DNA of 5,134 nt from positions 1-5,134 of the forward strand of contig CAYTBB010000091.1 of the NCBI GenBank assembly GCA_964435965.1, written 5' to 3'. The notes beneath the pieces were generated by a model. It did not search any database and was not told the origin of the DNA. It saw only the letters and a program-made list of their open reading frames with translations. The position numbers and the translations under genes are program-made. Source of the stretch: 20-14-all-45-10 sp964435965 (GTDB lineage Bacteria > Chloroflexota > Dehalococcoidia > GIF9 > AB-539-J10). Within the stretch, counting starts at the first letter, position 1; each line of letters opens with the position of its first letter. Shown here piece by piece: positions 1-5,134 of the stretch.

Positions 1-236
1 CTATGATTGGTCATTTATTGGCCGGAGCCGGTGCCGTGGAAGCTATTTTCACTGTCCTGACTATCAGGGATGGCATAATACCACCCACTATAAATTATGA
101 TACTCCGGATCCTGAATGCGACTTAGACTATGTCCCCAATGTAGCCAGAAAGGCAGAGGTGAACACCGCTCTTTCCAATTCCTTTGGTTTTGGTGGAGCA
201 AACGCTGCCCTGGTCTTCAAGAAATTCAGCGGCTAG
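1..236 (+). CDS. fabF: 3-oxoacyl-[acyl-carrier-protein] synthase II, C-terminal fragment
   Basis: This is the C-terminal end, about 78 residues, of a condensing enzyme of fatty-acid elongation; the rest lies upstream of the window. FabF joins malonyl-ACP to a growing acyl-ACP in the cytoplasm. The visible part begins in the conserved SMIGHLLAGAGAVE segment, whose His is the second catalytic histidine of the Cys-His-His triad (His340 in E. coli FabF). It ends with NSFGFGGANA, the glycine-rich loop carrying the gatekeeper Phe, followed by LVFKKF and a TAG stop at 234-236. The stretch IIPPTINYDTPDPECDLDYVPN is also typical of KAS II. Bases 1-2 are the end of a Ser codon. The catalytic Cys and first His are outside the window, so activity cannot be judged. 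The gene converges on the thioredoxin gene, with only 31 nt between the two stop codons. FabB or a polyketide-type KS is possible, but the sequence reads as FabF. Confidence 0.95.
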   Translation, partial: MIGHLLAGAGAVEAIFTVLTIRDGIIPPTINYDTPDPECDLDYVPNVARKAEVNTALSNSFGFGGANAALVFKKFSG

Positions 237-267
237 CTGGATGCGCTACTGGTTGCGGCCTTAGCGG

Positions 268-837
268 TTATGTATGTTTTTCTTCGTTCAATAAGTTATC
301 TATGCTATCTTGCAGTTGCTTCTCATTGGCAAATCCCCCCACTTTTACATAGCGGATGGTGCCCTGACTGTCTATGAAAAAAGTGGTGGGGATATACCCT
401 GTGGCATAGCTTAAAATCGCTTGAGCGTTTTTGCCTACAGCAACAATGAAGCTTACTTCACTGTTGCTGAAGAATTGCTCGACTTGTGAAGTGTTATCTT
501 CTACATTAACAGTCAAGATTGTCGCCTTATCGGCATTTTGCCTGGCCACTGTATCAAAATAGGGTAGTTCCTGCCTGCAAGGAGGGCAGCGGATAGCCCA
601 GAAATTAAGCACTACTGGCTTTCCTTGCAAATCTGATAATGTAATTTCTGTACCTGCCATGGTTGGAAGGGTAAAATCTGGAGCTGCAACCTCATCCTCT
701 ACAGCTATTAGACCCAATTCCTCAGGCGAGCTGGATGGGCTAGGTGAGCTGCAACCTAGGGCGCCTCCAGCCAAGGCAAATACAGTGATGAATACGCCCA
801 CCCCTGATAACCGACTTTTCAATTGCTTCTTAACCAT
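268..837 (-). CDS. TlpA/ResA-like lipoprotein thioredoxin (thiol-disulfide oxidoreductase)
   Basis: This is an extracytoplasmic, membrane-anchored thioredoxin-fold protein of 189 residues, the expected size for ResA/TlpA. Residues 1-29 form a lipoprotein signal: KKQLKSR, then a hydrophobic stretch, then a lipobox ending ALGC with Cys29 as the likely lipidated residue. A Ser/Pro-rich linker follows (30-38). The thioredoxin domain spans about 50-185: APDFTL, VVLNFWA, the redox pair Cys84-Pro-Pro-Cys87 followed by RQELP, and the cis-Pro loop GYIPTTFFID (Pro150). The residue before the first Cys is Arg83, where this family normally has Trp. The start was chosen as the ATG at 837 because AGGAG at 850-846 sits 8 nt upstream. 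The in-frame GTG at 846 overlaps that site and is unlikely. The gene follows ccdA by 15 nt on the same strand, so CcdA is its likely electron donor. Its client could be apocytochrome c or another extracytoplasmic protein; no cytochrome gene is in the window to decide. Confidence 0.92.
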   Translation of the reverse strand: MVKKQLKSRLSGVGVFITVFALAGGALGCSSPSPSSSPEELGLIAVEDEVAAPDFTLPTMAGTEITLSDLQGKPVVLNFWAIRCPPCRQELPYFDTVARQNADKATILTVNVEDNTSQVEQFFSNSEVSFIVAVGKNAQAILSYATGYIPTTFFIDSQGTIRYVKVGGFANEKQLQDSIDNLLNEEKHT

Positions 838-852
838 GTTATCCACTCCTGT

Positions 853-1533
853 TCATAGATTACTGATATAGCCCAAGTTACCGGTCAACATCAGAATTCC
901 CACGCCAATCAATAGAGCTGCGCTTACTGCCGAGGTAGCGAAGGCATGATGGCTAAGCCAGCTGAGGTACCGTGAGGCTGCCCCTATGGCTAGACTTACA
1001 CCAATGAAAGGCAATCCCAACCCTAAACAGTAAGCAAGCAAAAGGTAAATTCCGTGCCATACTGTTTGTGAACTCCAGGCTAGAGCCATTATCCCTCCCA
1101 ATACTGGCCCAACACAGGGAATCCAGCCAAGGGAGAATATTGCTCCTATTGATAGAGACCTCAAATATCCTGAGCCCCTAGCTTGGTTGAAGCTAAGGCG
1201 CTTCTCATAGTTGAGCCAAGGCAACTTAGTAGCAGCTAATAAGAATATTCCGAACAAGATTAGTAACACGCCAGCTATTTTGTTCAATAGTCCACAAGGT
1301 ACCATAGCTCCCAGTAAGCCGAAAGAGGCTCCCATAGCAGTGAAAACTAAAGAGAAACCAGCCACGAAGCTGATGGTATGGAGCATGATATATCTCCGAC
1401 CTGGAGGGTCAGAAGTGAGGACTGACATACCGGCTAAGTTAGCCAGGTACACTGGAACCAGTGGTAACACACAGGGTGATAGAAAGGAAAGTAGCCCCGC
1501 AACAAAAGCTACCGGGAAGGTTACATTTAACAT
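853..1533 (-). CDS. ccdA: CcdA-type cytochrome c biogenesis protein, transmembrane thiol-electron carrier
   Basis: This polytopic membrane protein of 226 residues moves reducing equivalents from cytoplasmic thioredoxin to extracytoplasmic thioredoxin-like partners. It matches the short CcdA/DsbD-beta family in length and topology. Hydrophobic segments lie at about 8-30, 52-76, 83-102, 124-152, 159-183 and 204-222, which gives six membrane spans. The two family redox motifs are present: SFLSPCVLPLVPVYL with Cys21 in span 1, and GWIPCVGPVLGG with Cys140 in span 4. Extra cysteines are Cys80 (VPCG) and Cys169. The start was taken as the ATG at 1533, with GGGAG at 1546-1542 and 8-nt spacing. A TTG at 1548 would add five residues but would place the Shine-Dalgarno site inside the gene. 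It is the first gene of a two-gene operon with the lipoprotein thioredoxin, which supports an electron-relay role. The name ccdA rests on motifs and context; the partner pathway (cytochrome c maturation or other) is inferred. Confidence 0.93.
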   Translation of the reverse strand: MLNVTFPVAFVAGLLSFLSPCVLPLVPVYLANLAGMSVLTSDPPGRRYIMLHTISFVAGFSLVFTAMGASFGLLGAMVPCGLLNKIAGVLLILFGIFLLAATKLPWLNYEKRLSFNQARGSGYLRSLSIGAIFSLGWIPCVGPVLGGIMALAWSSQTVWHGIYLLLAYCLGLGLPFIGVSLAIGAASRYLSWLSHHAFATSAVSAALLIGVGILMLTGNLGYISNL

Positions 1534-1547
1534 CCAGGCATCTCCCA

Positions 1548-1576
1548 ATTATCCGATTATAGTTCCTTCTTGTTAA
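1548..1576 (-). promoter_or_regulatory. Possible promoter of the ccdA operon
   Basis: Reading the minus strand, TTAACA (1576-1571) is followed after 17 nt by GATAAT (1553-1548), close to the sigma70 consensus. Transcription would begin near 1541, only about 8 nt before the chosen ATG. That would leave the GGGAG site (1546-1542) outside the message, so the fit is imperfect. A second -10-like TATAAT (1561-1556) would retain the Shine-Dalgarno site but has no good -35 at 16-18 nt. A promoter in this stretch is likely; which box is used is unresolved. Confidence 0.3.
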
Positions 1577-1761
1577 ATAGAATTCCTACCAGCATCACAG
1601 GAAACAACTTGTTCTGAAAAGCAGTTATTGCTTATAGGATCAAGGTCTATATATTATCATTAACATATACTATCATGAAACCCAGAGAGGGCTGCCAGTC
1701 ACCGCCAGATTTCCTCATAGCGGGCTTGCCCCTTTCGGTGCCATCTAGCAAATATTAGAAA

Positions 1762-1790
1762 TTACGCGTTGCACAGTAATCTGGTATAAT
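1762..1790 (+). promoter_or_regulatory. Probable extended -10 promoter of the tRNA-Ala gene
   Basis: A perfect TATAAT (1785-1790) is preceded by TGG, giving the extended -10 form TGnTATAAT. The -35 candidate at 17-nt spacing is TTACGC (1762-1767), which is weak, as is usual for extended -10 promoters. Predicted initiation is near 1797, a few bases before the first base of the tRNA at 1805. Confidence 0.55.
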
Positions 1791-1804
1791 AACTAACTGT
1801 TCTT

Positions 1805-1880
<76 letters not shown>

Positions 1881-2012
1881 CTCTTTTTTTGTTCCTGAGC
1901 CAGCTATCATCCTTCATGCTAAACAGCTAAACGCGGCTCCGACTTGCAACCTGTATGTTATAGCTATTGATACTGCAGGAATAATTAGCTTAATACCCAT
2001 CTCAACAAGCTG

Positions 2013-2052
2013 AAAAGGCTGGATATCTATGCGTAGATGCACAGCCTTTTTT
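2013..2052. terminator. Bidirectional rho-independent terminator
   Basis: AAAAGGCTG (2013-2021) is complementary to CAGCCTTTT (2042-2050). Inside lies a second stem, ATCTA (2025-2029) with TAGAT (2034-2038) and a TGCG loop. The hairpin is followed by a T run through 2052 on the plus strand and by four T on the minus strand (complement of 2016-2013). It can therefore stop transcripts from the tRNA side (+) and from the unknown gene ending at 2103 (-). The geometry is classic; the transcripts it serves are inferred. Confidence 0.85.
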
Positions 2053-2102
2053 ATTCCCGATATTGCCGATTATACCAATCAGGCTATTGTACAGTATCAG
2101 GT

Positions 2103-2738
2103 CTATGACCGCTTCTGAATCTCATATGAAGTTAAGATATAACACGACCACACTAGGTCATCGGACATGTTGATATAGCCGTAGCGTATTGTTGATAAGA
2201 GATTTGGCTGTCCTTGAGGTTTCCTTTGAATGCCCTGATAGGAAAACGGGCCCAGTGTGCAGCCCTTCGCGTCATAAGCAAGGCGCATCTCCGGGAGTAT
2301 CAATGGCGCATTGGCGATGGCTGTTGGGTCGGGCTTTGTGTGAACGAAGAAGTCAATGAATATTCTGGTCTGTACGATATTATATACTGAGTCCTTGAAT
2401 GGCGAGATAATGACTGCCCCACGCCATGTTCCTGAAAATTTTCTGGAGAATTCAATCGGGCATCCAATGTAGGTAAATAATGACTGGGGCGATTGAGAAG
2501 CGTCACTGACGAGTCGGTGAAGCTCTGAAGCTTCAAAAAACAAGTGCTGGGCTGGCGTGGCACCATGCTTTCGTTTCGAGAAATGTAGTCCGAGACTAGG
2601 CGGGATTGAAAAGTGCTGAAAGCCACTCAGGTCTGTCCTCGTCCCACTTGAAGCAATATGCCATGAAATTGGTTCGAGCACGATCATAGGGAAAGCATTT
2701 GTAATCTTGATATCGATTGCTTTTCTATCTTCAGCCAA
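2103..2738 (-). CDS. Hypothetical protein, unrecognised, start uncertain
   Basis: This is an open frame of about 211 residues that I do not recognise. The predicted product is soluble. It has no signal peptide, membrane span or obvious catalytic motif, and it is rich in Ser, Phe, Ile and Pro with many short beta-like stretches, for example GAVIISPF, RIFIDFFVHT and TIRYGYINMS. It ends with a TAG at 2105-2103 and is followed 50 nt later by a strong terminator, which favours a real transcribed gene. The 5' end is weak: the first usable start is TTG at 2738 with no ribosome binding site. The frame stays open upstream to a TGA at 2762-2760, and the first ATG (2687) also lacks a Shine-Dalgarno site. 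A GGGAG at 2770-2766 and an ATG at 2772 are in another frame (see findings). It lies 148 nt downstream of glgC on the same strand; a functional link is not implied. It may be a genuine orphan gene or the remnant of a longer one. Confidence 0.5.
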   Translation of the reverse strand: MAEDRKAIDIKITNAFPMIVLEPISWHIASSGTRTDLSGFQHFSIPPSLGLHFSKRKHGATPAQHLFFEASELHRLVSDASQSPQSLFTYIGCPIEFSRKFSGTWRGAVIISPFKDSVYNIVQTRIFIDFFVHTKPDPTAIANAPLILPEMRLAYDAKGCTLGPFSYQGIQRKPQGQPNLLSTIRYGYINMSDDLVWSCYILTSYEIQKRS

Positions 2739-2886
2739 TATCGTTGATAATTCCGTTACTCAATGCTCCCATCACGGTAGTTATGAGCGGCGCACGCCTG
2801 AGTGAGAAATTCTAGATGCAGTTCCAACATCTTCGCACATTTCGCCCAATTGTTACCTTGTGGGAGAAGGCAGGGCTCCCTAAGTC

Positions 2887-4143
2887 TTATAGCAGGCCAA
2901 CTTCCATTCCTCTGGGTACCACCACCACACCCTTCTCTGAAACTGTGCAGCCTCTTCTTTTGTCAGCCTCTAAGTCGTAGCCAAGTGACGCGCCAGCCCA
3001 GATTTTAGCCTCTTTGTCAATAATAGCACGCTTGATCTTCGCATCTGGCTCGATAATGACATCGTTAAAAATGACTGAATCCTCTACCAATGCATTTCTC
3101 TCCACGATCACGCCTGGAGACAAGATAGAGCGCTGCACTAGGCCGCCACTTACTATACAACCATCGGAAATCATTGACTCCAGTGTGCTTCCTCCTATGA
3201 TACACTTACTTGGAGGCAGCGATCTTTCATATGTCCTGAATGCCCACTTCTCTCCATAGAGATTAAATAGCGGGTCCACACTTACCAGGTCCATACTCGA
3301 CTCATAATATGAATCTATTGAGCCAACATCCCTCCAGTAGGCTGAATCACGAGTCCTCTCAACCAATATCTTTTTCCTTCGGCCATTCTCAACTTGAACC
3401 ACAAAATCTTCTATTTGGTTGTTCTCAGTATAATCGTATACTAATACTTCAGTTCTCCTGTTAATCATTGCCGGAATGATATCTTTGCCAAAGTCTTCTC
3501 CCCCCATCCGCAGAGCTTCCATCAAGACATCAACCTCGAAGAGACAGATGCCCATTGACGCGAGGACATAGTCGGGGTCCTGTGGAATTGACTTTGGTTG
3601 CAATGGCTTCTCTTCGAACCCGATAACTTTCAAGTCTTGGTCTACCTCCAAGACGCCGAGACTACCAGCAGCCTGCTCTTTTCGTACTTTGATAGCAGCC
3701 ACCGTCAGGCTGGCTTTGGTTTTCTTATGATAATCTAGCATCTGCACGTAATTCATCTTGTAAACATGGTCTCCGGAAAGAATCACGACATGCTCAAAGC
3801 CCTTCCCCCGGAGCAAATCAAGATTTTGGCGTACGGCATCCGCCGTACCTCGGTACCAATCTGCGCCTATCTTCTGTTGTGCCGGTACACAATATATATA
3901 TTCCCCCAGCTGTGAACCGGATATACCCCAGCCTTCTTGAATATGCCGCTGTAATGACCAAGACCTGTACTGGACGAGAACATAAATGTGCCGCATGCCT
4001 GAATTGATGCAGTTAGTTAACGGGAAGTCAATGAGTCGGAATTTACCCCCAAAAGGAACAGCTGGCTTCGAACGCGGCGTCGTCAATGGTTGAAGTCTCT
4101 CGCCTGCTCCTCCAGCCAGTATAATGGCGAGCACCATGTCCAT
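2887..4143 (-). CDS. glgC: Glucose-1-phosphate adenylyltransferase (ADP-glucose pyrophosphorylase)
   Basis: This cytoplasmic enzyme of glycogen synthesis makes ADP-glucose and pyrophosphate from ATP and glucose 1-phosphate. The 418-residue length is normal for bacterial GlgC. The N-terminal nucleotidyltransferase domain (about 1-290) starts AIILAGGAGERLQPLT, the nucleotide-binding loop. It continues with SKPAVPFGGKFRLIDFPLTN, the RGTADAVRQN segment and SGDHVYKMNY with the catalytic Asp. Next come GFEEKP (Lys that binds glucose 1-phosphate), ASMGICLFE, DFGKDIIP and YWRDVGSIDSYYE. The C-terminal part (about 300-418) has the I/V-rich hexad pattern of a left-handed beta-helix, for example SILSPGVIVERNALVEDSVI, used for assembly and allosteric control. 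The ATG at 4143 has GAGGAGGG (4157-4150) 6 nt upstream, better spaced than the Met codon two codons later. No other glycogen gene is in the window, and the promoter upstream suggests it begins its own transcript. All key motifs look intact. Confidence 0.97.
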   Translation of the reverse strand: MDMVLAIILAGGAGERLQPLTTPRSKPAVPFGGKFRLIDFPLTNCINSGMRHIYVLVQYRSWSLQRHIQEGWGISGSQLGEYIYCVPAQQKIGADWYRGTADAVRQNLDLLRGKGFEHVVILSGDHVYKMNYVQMLDYHKKTKASLTVAAIKVRKEQAAGSLGVLEVDQDLKVIGFEEKPLQPKSIPQDPDYVLASMGICLFEVDVLMEALRMGGEDFGKDIIPAMINRRTEVLVYDYTENNQIEDFVVQVENGRRKKILVERTRDSAYWRDVGSIDSYYESSMDLVSVDPLFNLYGEKWAFRTYERSLPPSKCIIGGSTLESMISDGCIVSGGLVQRSILSPGVIVERNALVEDSVIFNDVIIEPDAKIKRAIIDKEAKIWAGASLGYDLEADKRRGCTVSEKGVVVVPRGMEVGLL

Positions 4144-4195
4144 CCTTATCCCTCCTCAAGATTATTAGCTGCGTCAGGACATAAATCTTTTTTGA

Positions 4196-4224
4196 ATTAT
4201 AATGGATTTTGCCAGCGACTTCAA
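4196..4224 (-). promoter_or_regulatory. sigma70-type promoter of glgC
   Basis: On the minus strand, TTGAAG (4224-4219) and a perfect TATAAT (4201-4196) are separated by 17 nt. Predicted initiation is near 4189, leaving a leader of about 45 nt that contains the strong GAGGAGGG ribosome binding site of glgC. The -10 sequence also reads TATAAT on the plus strand (4198-4203), but no suitable -35 is seen in that direction. Confidence 0.65.
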
Positions 4225-4390
4225 AAACAGTCGTCCCGGTAAGAAAAATGTAAGAGCGTTACTCATTAGGTCTAAACAGCAATTTCGTATTCAGAACAGA
4301 ATGCAGAATAGCGTTTTCGGCAATAGTGGGCAGAACGTTCTCGTTCATTACCCTTCGCTAGGCTGTATTTTAGAATTTGTGGAAAAATCT
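4225..4390. other. Intergenic stretch between glgC promoter and insertion sequence
   Basis: No gene is supported here. A small plus-strand frame runs through it, starting inside the glgC -10 box, but it has no ribosome binding site and no recognisable sequence. The only small-scale structure seen is a 10-bp palindrome, AGAACGTTCT (4332-4341), and several scattered CAGAA words between about 4290 and 4335. The left end of the insertion sequence probably falls near the right edge of this stretch. Confidence 0.4.
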
Positions 4391-4405
4391 GGGTGAAAAA
4401 AGTAA

Positions 4406-4455
4406 GGTGGTAAGAATCCCAGAGCGAAAATTAAATGGAAGGAGGTCTTACCACC
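4406..4455. repeat. Perfect 10-bp inverted repeat flanking the transposase ribosome binding site
   Basis: GGTGGTAAGA (4406-4415) is exactly complementary to TCTTACCACC (4446-4455), with 30 nt between the arms. The right arm fills the space between the Shine-Dalgarno site AAGGAGG (4439-4445) and the ATG at 4457. In RNA the arms could form a stem that hides the start region. In DNA they could be transposase-binding or terminal sequences. The pairing is seen directly; the role is inference. Confidence 0.75.
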
Positions 4456-4456
4456 A

Positions 4457-5134
4457 ATGGCTAAGAGCCAGGAAAATGGTACCACAATTTTACTTGGACT
4501 CAAAGATTACAGAGTGGGGGTGGTCTGGGGAGAGGAAGGGAAGGTGATAGTGGAGACAGAGATTAAGGGAAGAAGGAAGTGCTCTCATTGCGGCTCGAGT
4601 AAGCTCTATAGGCATGGCGTGTGTAAGCCGAGGGAATTACTTCATACCTGGAGCAATGGCAAAAAGGTTTACCTTGAACTCCACCGGAGCCGCTGGAAGT
4701 GTCGCGACTGCAAGCATACCTTCACTGAGGGCAGGGAATTGGTGCGATCCCGTTCCAGGCTTACCAGGCAGGCTGAAGCCGAGGCCTTATGGCAGCTCAA
4801 GGATAGAAACTTCAGTCAGGTGAAGCGAGAGCCAGGAGTGGGCTACAGCACACTGCGTCGCCTTTTGGAGAGGGAAATAGACGAGGAAGCGCTGGGCTTC
4901 ATACAGGATGAGAACGAGATATACCTGGGCATTGATGAGCATAGCTTCAGACACCAGGAGCTGGTGCACACAGTAACCGAGGTTAAAAAGAGAAAGATGT
5001 TGGGAATCCTGAGGGATGATAGGATTGCCAACCTCAAGATGTTTCTGAAAAAGATTCCCGCAAAGAAGGTTAAAGAGGTATGCATAGATATGAAGGAATC
5101 TCTACGCAAGGTAGCTGAAGAAGTATTCCCTGAG
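4457..5134 (+). CDS. ISL3-family transposase, N-terminal 226 residues (cut by window end)
   Basis: This DDE transposase is open without a stop through the last base; family members are about 400-430 residues, so roughly half is visible. The N-terminal zinc finger has Cys42-x2-Cys45 (CSHCGS) and Cys82-x2-Cys85 (KCRDC), followed by a basic stretch. A helix-turn-helix region lies at about 105-140 (FSQVKREPGVGYSTLRRLL). The RNase H-like catalytic domain starts near 155: YLGIDEHSF carries the first Asp (160), and VCIDMKESLRKVAEEVFPE carries the second (Asp211), both in the ISL3 context. The final Glu lies outside the window. The start at ATG 4457 has AAGGAGG at 4439-4445, with a longish 11-nt spacing occupied by one arm of an inverted repeat. 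No frameshift or stop is seen, so the copy may be intact. The family assignment is by motif recognition, not by search. Confidence 0.9.
   Translation, partial: MAKSQENGTTILLGLKDYRVGVVWGEEGKVIVETEIKGRRKCSHCGSSKLYRHGVCKPRELLHTWSNGKKVYLELHRSRWKCRDCKHTFTEGRELVRSRSRLTRQAEAEALWQLKDRNFSQVKREPGVGYSTLRRLLEREIDEEALGFIQDENEIYLGIDEHSFRHQELVHTVTEVKKRKMLGILRDDRIANLKMFLKKIPAKKVKEVCIDMKESLRKVAEEVFPE

Larger units (their letters stand above)
4390..5134 (+). mobile_element. Left part of an ISL3-family insertion sequence (boundary approximate)
   Basis: The element is inferred from the ISL3-type transposase that begins at 4457 and runs off the window. ISL3 elements are roughly 1.2-1.6 kb, with imperfect terminal inverted repeats and 8-bp target duplications. 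The right end is not in the window, so neither the terminal repeat nor the duplication can be proved. The left edge given here is a guess: the end should lie between the glgC promoter (4224) and the inverted repeat arm at 4406. The orientation is divergent from glgC. Confidence 0.7.

Noticed and set aside
3..236. Treating the ATG at position 3 as the gene start
   Set aside because: The Met is internal to the conserved KSMxGH motif of FabF. The gene clearly continues upstream of the window.
244..266. CGCTA/TAGCG inverted repeat between the convergent fabF and thioredoxin genes
   Set aside because: There are only 5 bp of stem with a 13-nt loop and no adjacent T run on either strand. This is too weak to call a terminator.
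1646..1717. Minus-strand mini-ORF (MRKSGGDW..., 23 residues) upstream of ccdA
   Set aside because: A GGGG tract lies about 10 nt upstream, but the frame is short and falls in a possibly repeat-like block. Nothing else supports translation.
1700..1740. ZTP-riboswitch-like GTGACTGGC word on the minus strand
   Set aside because: Only a short word resembles the ZTP consensus. The downstream CCGCCUGGGC element and the overall architecture are missing, and ccdA is not an expected target.
2300..2626. Minus-strand frame of 108 codons inside the unknown gene
   Set aside because: It overlaps the longer 211-codon frame, has no start signal and no recognisable sequence. It is treated as a shadow, although neither frame can be proved coding.
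2862..2880. GGGAG/CTCCC hairpin just downstream of the glgC stop
   Set aside because: It has a 5-bp stem and 9-nt loop, and on the minus strand it is followed by ACAAGG rather than a T run. An intrinsic terminator is not supported.
4202..4396. Plus-strand frame of 64 codons between glgC and the transposase
   Set aside because: Its ATG lies within the glgC -10 region, it has no ribosome binding site, and the product resembles nothing. It is most likely a chance frame.

Overview
The window is a bacterial chromosome segment of moderate GC content. It carries mostly housekeeping genes, an unrecognised gene and the left part of an insertion sequence. The phylum cannot be fixed from the sequence alone. 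A lipoprotein thioredoxin paired with a short CcdA, Shine-Dalgarno sites of the GGAGG type, TTG/GTG codons near starts and a tRNA with encoded CCA fit a Chloroflexota- or Firmicutes-like bacterium, but this is only an impression.

Layout: (1) 1-236 (+) is the C-terminal end of a FabF-type 3-oxoacyl-ACP synthase, cut by the window start. (2) 268-1533 (-) is a compact two-gene operon. A CcdA-type membrane electron carrier is followed after 15 nt by a TlpA/ResA-type lipoprotein thioredoxin. It converges on fabF. (3) 1805-1880 (+) is a complete tRNA-Ala(TGC) with its own promoter-like element, divergent from the ccdA operon. (4) 2013-2052 holds a strong hairpin flanked by A and T runs, able to stop transcription from either side. 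(5) 2103-2738 (-) is an unrecognised ORF of about 211 residues with an unconvincing start. (6) 2887-4143 (-) is a complete glgC (glucose-1-phosphate adenylyltransferase) with a clear Shine-Dalgarno site and a good sigma70-type promoter at 4196-4224. (7) From about 4390 to the window end (+) is an ISL3-family transposase ORF, cut by the window end, with a perfect 10-bp inverted repeat around its ribosome binding site.

Functionally, CcdA carries reducing equivalents across the membrane to the extracytoplasmic thioredoxin. That pair could serve cytochrome c maturation or another extracytoplasmic thiol pathway. GlgC makes ADP-glucose for glycogen. FabF extends fatty acids. These are separate functions that happen to be adjacent. 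I see no defence system, CRISPR array or biosynthetic cluster. The points most worth checking are the RCPPC active site of the thioredoxin (Trp replaced by Arg), the inverted repeat controlling or bounding the transposase, and the status of the unknown ORF.
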